From positions 62,001-126,000 of the forward strand of contig VCJN01001699.1 in the NCBI GenBank assembly GCA_006384855.1: 64,000 nucleotides of DNA, written 5' to 3'. The notes below the pieces were generated by a model. It did no database searches. It saw nothing but the letters and a program-made list of their open reading frames with translations, and was not told the origin of the DNA. Positions 22,001 to 32,019 of this stretch are shown piece after piece. The translations under genes were made by a program, and so were the position numbers. The DNA is from Tetraselmis striata (lineage: Eukaryota; Chlorophyta; Chlorodendrophyceae; Chlorodendrales; Chlorodendraceae). Each line of letters begins with the position of its first letter. The first letter of the stretch is position 1.

Positions 22001-25000
22001 CGCTAACGACAGAACGACTTTTGTCACACTTTACGCCTATATTTGCTGCCACGGTCAGCTTAATAATAATTTGGGAGAATGGGCCACTCACCAGGAGTTT
22101 GTGCATCGACGTGTCTCCCACGACGGTGTGACCCGCCTCGTTGAGCTTCATAGACATGTAGCGGCAGACTTCCGGCGAGAGGCCGATGTACATCTTAGCC
22201 GACGTGAGGTGGATGCCTTTGTTGGCTTTGTAGATTTCCGGGTAGTTTTCTTTCACCATGCGCTTCGCCTCCCGTCTGTGGCTGCCGTCGATGTTGGCTT
22301 GAAGCGCGCCGTAGGCGCTAAGAAACTCGATGATGACGTCGATCTCTGGCTTGTAGGAACTTGAATCCGCCAACCTCGGGTTCTCCCCGCCTTCGTGTGC
22401 TGCGACTAGCTCCTTGAAGTTGGCCATGGTCAGAGCGAGGGGCTCGTACTGGAGAAACAATCGCGGTTCTTGTGGACTACTGGAAAGGACACCGAGAAAT
22501 TCTCGGCGGACAGGGAAGGATTCCTCTGAATAACAAATGCAAGAAATGGATGTCAGTAAGTTGCATTGTGTATTGATTTATATGTAACTACACATATCTG
22601 ACTTGGATAGGTACAACAGGTCGCGATAGGCTTTTACCTTGTAGCTTTGCGCCACCATATTGCAGTCTTGCAGCTTTGGGGAACGGAATTCAAATTCCGG
22701 CGGCGGAGCGACGAACTTATCGGATATGAAGCTGAAAATGTGAGGCAGCCCCGTATCCTTGTCGACGACGAGGTTGACTCTGTCGGCGTATAACGTGTTG
22801 ATGTCGCCACCGTGAGATGTCTTCACCTCTGGATCAGCAATCTCGACTCTGAGGTGGCCGTAAGAGATCCAGTCGACGGCACCGGTGTTGTGGAAGCCAT
22901 TCAAGGCCGGCGGGACGGCCAACGTGTTGACGTATGGAAGCGCGTTCTTAAAATCCTTGTCAATGTTGGTCAAGTCATCGATGTCAATCTGACCAGACGC
23001 GAAACCTGTCAGCGCCTGCGCCAGCACATTGCGCTCGACCAAAGTCTATGCGTAGTAAGACTAGAACCGCGGTTGGAAGCAGAGTGGCGGCTGGATCGCG
23101 TGGAGTAGCAACCTCTCAAAGCTGACATCGATCCTGAACTCCTTGTGCACTGTCAAGCGATAAGGTTCAAGAGAGATCTGCGGTAACAAGCATAAGAATA
23201 TTAATACTTATTGAAACACGACATTGACACGAATTCAGACATCATATAAGCTTTACTCACCTCGTAGTTTCCGGCCGAGTCTAGCTCGACGTCCTTGATC
23301 TTTCCGATACACGCGAGAAGTGGCCCCTTCGGATCATCGAAAAAGTCCTTGCCAGTCAGCAGGCTCGCCTTGTGCAATTCGATGTACAAATAGATCTCTA
23401 CCTCAGCACTTGCGTTCTTGAACCAATGGATAGTCCAGCTCCTTGAGGTAAAGTCGCTGTAGGAGTCATTTTCTTGGGACCCGTCCCTCTCGTCAAAGAA
23501 GTCGTCGTAAGAGGCGACCGTCATCAGCTTTGTCTTCCTCTCGGGTCCAGGAGTGCCGGTGATGTCGAGAGCTTGCTTACGCTTCTCTGCCGCCCGTTGC
23601 CTCTGTTCTTCCTCTGTGCCGAAGACCTCTTCATCCGTGCACACACTGAGGAATTCAGGAACCCTTCTCGGAGCCTCGGCAATAGGGGCTCGAGAACCAG
23701 AGGCTCCAGAACAAGACGCTTGCCCGGTAGTCGGCGCTGGAGTCTCGAGCTCGGCCTCTGGCTCCGGGTCAAGCCGAGTGGGCTCGGGCTCCGGCTCCGG
23801 CTCAGTGTGCTCTATTTCAGGCTCAAGCTCTGTTTCCGGTACTTGAGATGGGCCTTTAGACAAAGAAGAGCCTTGAGTTGGGGAACCTGTAAAGAATGAG
23901 TAGAGAGTACTCAACACACCTGCAGTGGGCGTCACGATTAACTACTGAACGGTATCGCCATACACCATCAAAGCCAAGCGTAATTTTTCTTACCTGGGGA
24001 TCCCGATTTACCAGCTGCTTCCGACGCGGTTGCCTGCGCCAATTTACGACCTGTTGGAACGTCAGATAACTCATTGACGAGAAAGTAATCGAAGGGAGTG
24101 AGAAGGCAGGGATTGATGCGTTCAGTCACAATTACCTGGAGTCACAATCGTCTCTGAAACCTTTTCTTTTCCCTTGGATTCCTTTGAAGCTTGAGTCGCT
24201 ACTGGCTCATGTGCGCGTCCTTTCGAACTTGTCAACACACATGATTTCAAACAATGTAAATATGACACAGTGCACTCACAAAGGCAGGGATTGATACCTT
24301 CAGTCACAATTACCTGGAATCACAATCGTCTCTGAAACCTTTTCTTTCCCCTTGGATTCCTTTAAAGCTTTAGTCGGTACTGGCTCATGTGCGCGTCCTT
24401 TCGAACCTGTCAACACACATGATTTCAACCAATGTCAATATGACACAGTGCACTCACAAAAATCATATGATTGGAGAGGCAAGGACCTGATTGATAGTAA
24501 GCTTGCATGAGTTTTTTCGTAATCGATTAGCCTTCGCGCTGTCTGCATTTGAGCATCTAAGAGGACATGGCCGCTCTTGATTCGCGCCGTCAAAAGAGCG
24601 GCGGCCGATCTTTCTCCTTGCGAGTGCGTGCCGTAAATCGGCACTCTACCTCCTAAAAGGCTCGGTTTCCAGGGGTTACCTGATGCCTCAGCGCCCGCTC
24701 TAGCTGCATAAGCTGAGGCTGCACGGCTCTTCTTCGCCGCCGGCTGCTCGGGCACAAAGATGACGCCTTGTGTTTTCTCCCGACTAGCGCTCCGAGCGCA
24801 TCGAATTCTTTTGCTTTCTCGGTAGGTTTTGATGTCCGCTTGGACCTTCAACCTATAAATATCATATCCTGTCAGACCGTTTCGTCCCACTGATGACCGA
24901 CCGTTTCGTCCCACTGATGACAGACCGTTTCGTCCCACTGATGACAGACCGTTTCGTCCCACTGATGACAAAACTTTTCGTCCCGCTGATGACAGACCGT

Positions 25001-26186
25001 TTCGTCCCGCTGATGACGGACCGTTTCGTCCCGCTGATGACAGACCGTTTCGTCCCACGGATGACAGACCGTTTCGTCCCACTGATGACAGAACGTTTCG
25101 TCCCACTGATGACAAACCGTTTCGTCCCACTGATGACAGACCGTTTCGTCCCACTGATGACAGACCGTTTCGTCCCACTGATGACAGAACGTATCGTCCC
25201 GCTGATGACAAACCGTTTCGTCCCACTGATGGCAAACCGTTTCGTCCCGCTGATGACAAACCGTTTCGTCCCACTGATGACAAACCGTTTCGGCCCACTG
25301 ATGACAAGCAAAGCGTTTCGTCCCACTGATGACAAAGCGTTTCGTCCCACTGATGACAAACCGTTTCGTCCCGCTAATGACAAACCGTTTCGTCCCACTG
25401 ATGACATACCGTTTCGTCCCACTGATGACAGACCGTTTCGTCCCACTGATGACAAACCGTTTCGTCCCACTGATGACAAACCGTTTCGTCCCACTGATGA
25501 CAGACCGTTTCGTCCCACTGATGACAAACCGTTTCGTCCCGCTGATGACAAACCGTTTCGTCCCACTGATGACGAACCGATTTCGTCCCACTGATGACAG
25601 ACCGTTTCGTCCCACTGATGACAAAACTACTTTCAATACATTATGTACTGCGGTTTAATAATGTAATGTATTTAAGTACTGCGCTTCTCCCTAATATTAA
25701 ACCACTCCTTACGGCGGAGTACATGCAGAGGTTCCCCCTGGCCGCTCTTCACCCCCACCCCCTCCCACCACCAATTAGCATCGATCCTTACTGCTTGCCG
25801 CAGCTGCCTCGACGGGACGTAATACTACCCTGCAGGACCTTGATGCCGCTCGTCTCGTTTGGGTTTCTATTCCCACTCGTCTGCCTACACCTCGAGCGGT
25901 CCTAGATTACACCGCTTCTACAGGGAACCCTAACCGAACTCGCTAGATCTGGCCGCATCACGCGTCGAGCAGGCAGGCGGCTACTGTACGCTGCCACTCG
26001 TCTGCCTACACCTCGAGTGGTCCTAGATTACACCGCTTCTACAGTGAACCCTAACCGAACTCGCTAGATCTGGCCGTATCACGCGTCGAGCAGGCAGGCA
26101 GCTACTGTACGCGCGCGCAACTCACCTGGGGTGGCGTCGTCCTTGTCTTCCTTGTCCTTGGCAGGCTCGTTCTTCTTCGGCGCCAT
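19030..26186 (-). CDS. Element-encoded multi-exon protein with a C-terminal beta-class-like N4/N6 methyltransferase fold
   Basis: Exons with matched GT-AG phases: 26186-26126, 24406-24314, 24227-24136 (acceptor damaged), 24050-23994, 23886-23261, about 23177-23121 and 23053-22607 (junctions unsure), 22525-22092, 21814-21615, 21543-21267, 21182-20397, 20310-20009, 19957-19685, 19614-19437, 19347-19030. The product starts MAPKKNEPAKDKEDKDD, then a Glu/Pro-rich linker, then about 700 residues I do not recognise. The last four exons look like an N4-cytosine/N6-adenine methyltransferase in beta order: motif IV position FIADALFGAGSH, then KYQKPIALFAKHL, then the AdoMet loop VDVTAGTGTTAVAAAF formed across the last intron, then IILIGNQKTQ. 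Motif IV is usually DPPY-like; here it reads DALF, so activity is uncertain. Starts back to back with the plus-strand gene. An extra open segment (24852-24463) has incompatible phases. Confidence 0.65.
21862..21990 (+). repeat. 24-bp minisatellite, array 1 (five to six copies)
   Basis: Degenerate copies of CCGTTTCGTCCC(A/G)CTGATGACA. It lies in the intron between exons 22525-22092 and 21814-21615 of the minus-strand gene. Same orientation on the plus strand as the two larger arrays. Confidence 0.9.
24120..24460 (-). repeat. Tandem duplication of an exon of the methyltransferase-type gene
   Basis: Two copies, about 178 bp apart, of a 93-bp exon (SKGRAHEPV...ESKGKEKVSETIV) with its flanking intron. 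The exon is symmetric (phase 1 at both ends), so duplication keeps the frame. In the downstream copy the acceptor CAG|GT has become CAAGT, shifting or losing the splice site. Confidence 0.75.
24876..25625 (+). repeat. 24-bp minisatellite, array 2 (about 31 copies)
   Basis: Unit CCGTTTCGTCCCACTGATGA plus CAGA or CAAA. Copies differ mainly at A/G in CCCACTG/CCCGCTG and in the CAGA/CAAA end. It lies in a large intron of the minus-strand gene, between exon 26186-26126 and the exons below 24.9 kb. Long frames across it (MTDRFVPL repeats and the like) are consequences of the 24-bp period. Confidence 0.95.
25873..26113. repeat. Tandem duplication of 121 bp
   Basis: Two near-identical copies (25873-25993 and 25994-26113), each with CACTCGTCTGCCTACACCTC and ending GCTACTGTACGC. 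Lies in the first intron of the minus-strand gene just after its exon 1 donor. No coding content. Confidence 0.85.
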
Positions 26187-26730
26187 TCTGGCGGTAGGTA
26201 GGTTGACGCGGTAGATGAGCGGGTTTCTTGGTGGGAAGCGGTGAGGGAGAGGTGGAAATGACGTGGTTTCTGTCTGCCGCCGCTCTGACCCCTGCTGGAC
26301 CAACGGCGCGCGTGCGCACACTACAGTGTACCTCGTCGTCGTCATCAAGTTCATGTATTTTGCACTGCGACGAATATACAGGGCTAACTATTGCGACTAT
26401 ATATTAATATTACTGGAAGATAAAATATTCCCTACTCGAGAGTCATAACGGTACGAGAGTACAGTGGCGTGGCAATAATATTCCTTCATGGGATGATATA
26501 TTCCTTGGATTGGATTCGGGTGTACTTACTAGTATAGAACTATTTCCGACATACGAAAGAAACACGAAATAATACGGTATTTGAGTCATCAATTATTTTG
26601 ACCCGTAGCTGGATATTATGCACCCCGGTCTACGGCCCGTCCGAGAACGGTCATCGGCCGTCACTCTTCCTCACCACATACATATCACAGTCCTTCACCC
26701 CCCCACCCCCACCCACTCGCCCCGCGCTGC
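26187..26730. promoter_or_regulatory. Divergent promoter region between the two genes of the 12.3-kb element
   Basis: Start codons at 26186 (minus) and 26731 (plus) face away from each other across 544 bp. The middle (26370-26600) is AT-rich, in contrast to the flanking coding DNA. Shared regulation of both genes is inferred from position only; I see no defined promoter element. Confidence 0.5.
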
Positions 26731-29700
26731 ATGGCGGCGGTCGAAAGCATGGCCTCTTCTCCAGGATCCGGCGCGTCGGACACTACAGTTACATTACCGC
26801 TGTGTTCGTGCCGCAGCGGGTACTCGTGTGATTGCGACGCGCGTGCGAGTGATCGTAAGGAGCCTGAGAAAAGGAAGTACACGTGGGGCAAGGGCTGCGA
26901 TGAGGTCGCCGAAAGCGATAATGGCAAGGTCTCGTCTCTGATCAGCAAGCGCACCTCTCGCGATTGTATCCGCCTCATGCTCGCCAAGGAGGCTAGCGAG
27001 CGGTCGCCATGCTGTTCGCGCAAGTGCGTGCACAAGCTATACACACAGTGCGGAGAGGCCCTCGTTGATGCCGTGTTGGATCGTGCGTTGACCGTATACT
27101 CTGGCAATCAGAACCGCTCCTTCGACCGGCTCGCTCAGGTTCTCAGGGGTGGCTACGAGTCGGCATCCGACAAGTTCGATTACATGTTCGATCACGGTGG
27201 CTACTTGCGATCTTTCGATCATCGCGGCCCCATCTACACGTGTGGGCGTGCGTGGGAGGCCTTGCATCAGGTCTCGAAACACAGACGTCTCGTGATCCAG
27301 CGGTCGGTGGTGGATAACGAACCCACGTACATCAGGCAGCGCAAGCAATACGAGAGCAGACAAACCGGACTGAGGGAGCATGTGCGCATGTTTCTCGAGC
27401 ACTTCTTCTCGGATGACCTCGGTCACGTCGAGATCATGCCTTTTCATGACGGAAACAGCGAGACCTTCAAGAAGCACCTACCTCCCTGGATGACCAAGAT
27501 TTGCGTCTACTACTACTACAAGTCGTGGGCCGAGGACGACAACGCCATTCTCCGTGGTGAGGCCCATTTTGTCCCACTGATGACATACCGTTTCGTCCCG
27601 CCGACGACAGACCGTTTCGTCCCACTGATGACAAACCGTTTCGTCCCACTGAGGACAAACCGTTTTGTCCCGCTGATGACAGACCGTTTTGTCCCACTGA
27701 TGACAAACCGTTTCGTCCCGCTAATTACACACCGTTTTTGTCCCGCTGATGACAAACCGTTTCGTCCCACTGATGACAGACCGTTTCGTCCCGCTGATGA
27801 CAAACCGTTTCGTCCCACTGATGACAAACCGTTTCGTCCCACTGATGACAAACCGTTTCGTCCCACTGATGACAGACCGTTTCGTCCCGCTGATGACAAA
27901 CCGTTTCGTCCCGCTGATGACAAACCGTTTTGTCCCACTGATGACAAACCGTTTCGTCCCACCGATGACATGCCGTTTTGTCCCACTGATGACAAACCGT
28001 TTTGTCTCGCTGATGACAAACCGTTTCGTCCCGCTATCGCCAGAACGTTTAGTCCCACCGACGCCGGACCGATTTCGTCCCACTGATGACATAACGTTTC
28101 GCACCGCTCATGGCATACCGTTTCGTCCCACCGACGACAAAAGCATTTGTCCCACATAATTAGCCGATATCGTCCCACTGCAGAGAGAACGTCTTGTCCC
28201 ACTGCTGAGAGACGGTTTTGTCCCACTACTGACATACCGTTTCGTCACACTGATGACAGATTGTTTCGCCATGCTGATTACATAATTATTCACCCACTAC
28301 CGATATAATTATTTCGTCCACTTTAGACCGAACTTTTCTGTCTCGCATTATGCGACCTTATTTGTATACCGACCTATCATGCCCCTACCCCTTTGTAGAT
28401 TTGGCTACCGAGAGCGAAGTGAAGCTCGCATCGTTCGACACTTTCCGCCGGACTTGGAAGGAAGACTTCCCGGATGTCACCACGCCGAAGGTGAAGCGAT
28501 TCAGCCACTGTCCCATATGCGCGGCGGGCAAAGCACTCAGAGACCAAGCTCGCGAGATTTGCACAAAGGACATGACGCCAGAGGAACGTCAAGTGCACCG
28601 TCAACATCAGCAGCTGGTGAGGCGTCAGGTCAGAGCTGAGCAGAAGGTACACCTCGAGAGAGTGCGCCAGGAACGAAGGGATCTGAACAACGCCGTCTTC
28701 CAGTCGCGCCTTGGCCATGGAAACTTCTTCTTCTTCGAAATTGATAGCATGGACTCCGCGAAGACCCTGCTGCCTCACTGGGTTCGCATCCCCAAGACTG
28801 TGAAGCCCGACATGCTCCTCAAGTACCACCTCACCTGTGTGAAGTACGACGGATACCGCCCGGACGACATCTACTACTACACCAACACCATCCCCCACGA
28901 TTCGTCCACGACGTGCACTCTGATATGGATCACGATCATGAAGGTGAGCTCGTTAGCCTCCCGATAGGTTCGCCGTGGTTGTCCGGTAGCCATGGACTGA
29001 TGAAATCTTGTCTGCGATGCAGGAAATTCAACACCGTGGTAGAAAGATTCCGTACATCAGAATCCAGATGGACAACACCGTCAGGGAGAACAAGAATAGG
29101 AACGTGGCGGCCCTCTGCAATTGGCTTGTGTCTATCGGCATCTGCGACGTCATTCATTTGGTCTTCTTGCCTGTCGGGCACACTCACGAACGGGTTGACC
29201 AGATCTTCAGCCGCATCAGTCTTGCGCTATCTCGCAGCTCCGCCTACACAATCGAGGCCTTTCTTGACTTGGTGGCGAAGGCATTCTCGCCCACTCCGGA
29301 GATTGCTGAGCTCTCATTCTCCCTCGACTTCTCTGAGTGGTTAAGGCCCCATTTCCAAGACCACATTCAGGACATCAGTAAGCCGCACAAATTCGAGTTC
29401 ACCCGTGACGACGCCGCCGCGTCTGGCGGCTCGTTGCGCACCGCCTTGTGGTCCAACACACCGCTTTCTGAGCCCGTGCAGATCTTGAAGAGCGCGCCAA
29501 CTGGGACGCCCGAGATTCGTGCGGGCCGGCCCCTTTTGTACGCTCTCTGCGACAAAAAGAAGCCCGACGCGGTGAAGGTCCAGAGGTACTTGGATGATTT
29601 CAAGAAGGTCAGGTCGTACATCACGGACCTGGCGGTCCAGTGGCACTTCTCCCCAGTCGAGCGCGAGAGCTGGAAGAATCTGCTCGACGACTTGGATGAG

Positions 29701-30670
29701 ATGCAAACTGCTCCTTCGGCAGCTTTCTCCGGGTTCTGGCCGCAACGGAAAGAGGAAGTTGACGACTTCTTGCGCGAGCACGGGCAGACCGCGCCTGCTG
29801 AGGCACGTCACACGATGGCTACCAACGCAGACCTCAACAATGCCGAAGCCGCTCGCGTGGAAGCCGAGGTTCGTGCTCAAGTGCTTCAAGATGACAGCGC
29901 CTTCCGGGGAGTTCACGCCGGCGCCAAGGAGAGGCTTCATGACAACACATCGCCCAGCGATGCAAAGGGCTCGAACCTCGTTGTCATCGACGTCTCCGAT
30001 GTGAGTCCCATTGTTTGTCATTTTTGTCCTTTACGGGACAAAACAATTTGGTTCTTCTACCTTGCTTGTTATTTTGTCCCAACTGGGACAAAAATGGCGT
30101 GGCGTCTCGCTCGGGACTAACATAGCTCGCGGTCTTGGTCATCGTTCGGTGCATGAGGAAGACAAGTGTCCTGAAACTCTTGGTGATTGGGAGTCGAGAT
30201 TTGTCATCGGGCTTGTGAAGTCGCGCGAGACTACCGAAGACACGTTGACCGTGGCCGTATACGAGCCCTTCCATGCCGATGCAAAGGGCAAACCCCTCAT
30301 GCCCCTATGGTTGTACGCGCAGACAAAAGGAGGGAAGAAGCCAGTTGACACAAGCTGGGAGAAGTGCCTGACGCTTCCTTGGAAGCTTGTTGAAGCCGTC
30401 CCCCTATCGTACGCGAAGGCCATCCACGACGCGTCGGGAAGTCGAGAGGTGTTCAACGAGGACGGCACCATGGTCAGAAAGAAGTGGTACGGTAAAAGCG
30501 TCCAAGTCGTGAAGACATACGCGCAAACTGGGTGGCAAATCAGCCAGCCACGGAACAACTGCGTCCACGTCATGCCAACCACCCCAGCGCAACGCAAACC
30601 CGGCGGAGTCGTCAAGTTTAACGCAGCCACGAAGAAGGACTTGCTTGAGTTGGGGATGCTCAACGAATAA
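26731..30670 (+). CDS. Element-encoded protein with RNase H-like transposase motifs (DUF7869-like)
   Basis: Exons: 26731-27556, 28399-28943, 29023-30000, then probably 30158-30670, with in-phase GT-AG junctions; about 953 residues. The N-terminal exon has a Cys-rich start (CSCRSGYSCDC) and CCSRKC. The central region has features I associate with an uncharacterised family (recalled as DUF7869) common in algal and invertebrate genomes: FFFFEIDSMDSAKT, IQMDNTVRENKNRNV and FLPVGHTHERVDQIFSRIS. Conserved Asp, Asp-Asn, Glu and His-x-His fit an RNase H-like nuclease, hence transposase as a guess. The intron 27557-28398 consists almost wholly of minisatellite array 3. The intron at 30001-30157 has a firm donor; the acceptor at 30156-30157 is the one that keeps phase. 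An AATAATCATAATAAAT stretch after the stop may serve polyadenylation. Confidence 0.65.
27569..28290 (+). repeat. 24-bp minisatellite, array 3 (about 30 copies)
   Basis: Same unit as array 2, regular from 27569 to about 28020 and decaying towards 28290. It fills the intron 27557-28398 of the plus-strand gene. Orientation relative to the plus strand is the same as in arrays 1 and 2, although those lie in a gene on the other strand. Confidence 0.95.
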
Positions 30671-30937
30671 ATTATCAGCAACGTCTTGTGGCTAGCTAGC
30701 CGCTGGATGTAATAATCATAATAAATATTGATTTCATTGCCGCATCTTTTCCCTTTTTGGACAAAATGCTCCAAAACCAACATTGGATATGCGTCGCGGC
30801 TGGCCTTCATGTTGTTGAATGCTGCACTGCACCCAAGGTCTACAAACCCAAGCTACATCACCAGTGAGTCTTAAGTACTGATAGTAAACCAGGGAACTAG
30901 GGTATAAACAAACCCTACGGTGCAAAATGAATTCCAC

Positions 30938-30963
30938 GGCGCAAAATAGGTTAAATTACTGTT
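30938..30963 (-). repeat. Right terminal inverted repeat
   Basis: On the minus strand AACAGTAATTTAACCTATTT then TGCGCC. Followed at 30964-30967 by ATAT, the right target duplication. Further inside, ATTTTGC.CCGT occurs twice on the minus strand (around 30938 and 30924). Confidence 0.85.
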
Positions 30964-30967
30964 ATAT

Positions 30968-31417
30968 GTCACGCGCGCAGTCTCCGATGGCTGTCTGAAT
31001 GCCCTTGAGGAAAGCGGCCTTGAAGAAAGCTTGTTTCCAGTCTTGATAGTTGGCGAAGTGAGTCAGGACCTCGCAGCCCATGACAATGTGAACCTGTGGC
31101 TCATGGCTGTTGAGCACAGCAAGTTGGTGGGTGTGAGCCGCCGCGATAGAATCGGTCTTGAACTTGCGACCGAGCCATGCTTCCATCTCAGGAACCCAAG
31201 CTTGTTGCGGTCGGAAATCTCCTTGTCGGCATTCTCCAAAAAGGCCTTGACTGCTGGGAAATCATGAACGTCGGCGAACTTTGTGAGAGATGTTCTGGGT
31301 TGGCGCCACAACGCGGGCTTCCAGCATCTTCTTCTCGACAATTTGACGCAGAGACTGCTCGGCGGGTGGACCACCGGGAGGGTAGCCGGCTTGACGGGCG
31401 CTCCGCTGCGATGCCAT
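30968..31417 (-). pseudogene. N-terminal part of the gag-like gene, cut by the 12.3-kb insertion
   Basis: Starts at ATG 31417 (MASQRSARQAGYPPGGPP), followed by VVAPTQNISHK, a one-base insertion (CACAAAG against CACAAG in the inverted copy), then DVHDFPAVKAFLEN, MEAWLGRKFKTDSIAAAH and THFANYQDWKQAFFKAAF up to the ATAT target. Here the region around THFANYQDW is intact, while the inverted copy has lost 4 bases. Its place 160 bp inside the 5' LTR is where gag begins in LTR elements. Confidence 0.6.
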
Positions 31418-31576
31418 GGTGACACGCGACTCGGAGAAAGGTTAAAGGATTCAGAATCGTTACCAAACGTCGGCAGGACTAGCGAAATCACGAATGTATC
31501 GTCGTGCGTGCGAGAGCGGGTCGCGGTGGGTCGGCAGGTGGAGATAGAACGTAACAGGAAGCCGAAACCAATGTAA

Positions 31577-32019
31577 GTACTCGTGGCAGTACTTCATGAA
31601 ACATGGCTCTACTCGCAGTGTTTGGCGAATTGAGTTGGTCGCTGTAGAGGACCTTTCTGATTGCCCTTTTATTTTGGTGATTTCCGATATCGCCTTCTGC
31701 TGCTAGCTCATGTAAATATATAGTTGGTTGCTGAATGTAATCTCTTACAAGTTGCTGGTGACATTGGATATTTATCCTATAGCGGTCCGACTCGGCACCG
31801 CGGACAGGCAGCTAGTATCCTGATGATTAAGGAGTTGTAGCGCGTACTTTATGTTACAAGGAATATTAATGGCGTCTGCTGGTTGTGGCCGTACCGGGAA
31901 TAAATAATATACACGTGTTGAAATATAAGTACAGCAGTACAGGTAGAAATACTTGGCCATGATCTCGGCGTCACAGGTTTATGGTGGTATTAGGGTACTC
32001 GCTAGGCGCAAACCTAACA
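31577..32019 (-). repeat. 5' LTR of the minus-strand Ty3-type element, carrying an 82-bp insertion
   Basis: Matches the 3' LTR (13490-13847) over about 354 bp; the extra length is the insertion at 31640-31721 plus its 7-bp target duplication. Starts TGTTAGGTTTGCGCC on the minus strand. A possible primer-binding stretch, TGGTTTCGGCTTCC, begins about 6 bases downstream of its end on the minus strand. Confidence 0.82.
31640..31721 (+). mobile_element. 82-bp dispersed insertion element inside the LTR
   Basis: Flanked by AGTTGGT on both sides (31633-31639 and 31722-31728); the empty site is the matching place in the other LTR (GAGTTGGTTGCTG around 13544-13556). Starts CGCTGTAGAGG and ends CTAGCTCATGTAAATATAT. 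It has no coding capacity. Related copies are at 50743-50825, 51203-51235, 58446-58480, 58582-58602 and 58822-58905. Confidence 0.85.

Larger units (their letters stand above)
18683..30963. mobile_element. 12,281-bp two-gene TIR element with 4-bp target duplication
   Basis: Ends are inverted repeats starting AACAGTAATT and matching at 24 of 26 positions through ATTTTGC.CC. It is flanked by ATAT and lies in the gag-like gene of the LTR element; an uninterrupted copy of the same site is in the window. Contents: a minus-strand multi-exon gene whose product ends in a methyltransferase fold, a plus-strand gene with RNase H-like transposase motifs, a 545-bp gap between their start codons, three minisatellite arrays in introns, and subterminal repeats with GGGACAAA motifs. 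It looks like an autonomous DNA transposon. I do not recognise the superfamily; 4-bp duplications are known for Sola, Ginger and some others, but no link is shown. Confidence 0.85.
13490..32019 (-). mobile_element. Minus-strand Ty3-type LTR retrotransposon, rearranged and invaded by other elements
   Basis: On the minus strand the order is 5' LTR (32019-31577), gag-like gene (31417 to 18575, interrupted), rearranged interior, integrase C-terminus with chromodomain-like region (14460-14145), polypurine tract (13861-13848) and 3' LTR (13847-13490). Both LTRs are in direct orientation and begin TGTTAGG on the minus strand. The interior holds an inverted pol segment of different base composition (14936-17872) and an inverted gag copy, and a 12.3-kb TIR element sits inside the gag-like gene. 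No matching target duplication was found outside the LTRs (GCGCC beyond the 5' LTR, ACCTG beyond the 3' LTR), so the two LTRs may not come from one insertion event. Confidence 0.7.

Noticed and set aside
24435..25636. Long frames such as MTDRFVPL or SGTKRFVI repeats as real proteins
   Set aside because: A 24-bp period without stops opens several frames on both strands at once. Splice sites flank the arrays, so they are better read as intronic.
24876..28290. Hammerhead ribozyme in the minisatellite (CTGATGA in each unit)
   Set aside because: The required GAAA segment is not on the same strand at the right spacing, and no stem II can form after CTGATGA.
24876..28290. C/D-box snoRNA or CRISPR array in the 24-bp repeats
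   Set aside because: TGATGA and CTGA overlap and lie about 20 bases apart, too short for a snoRNA. There are no unique spacers, and the genome is eukaryotic.
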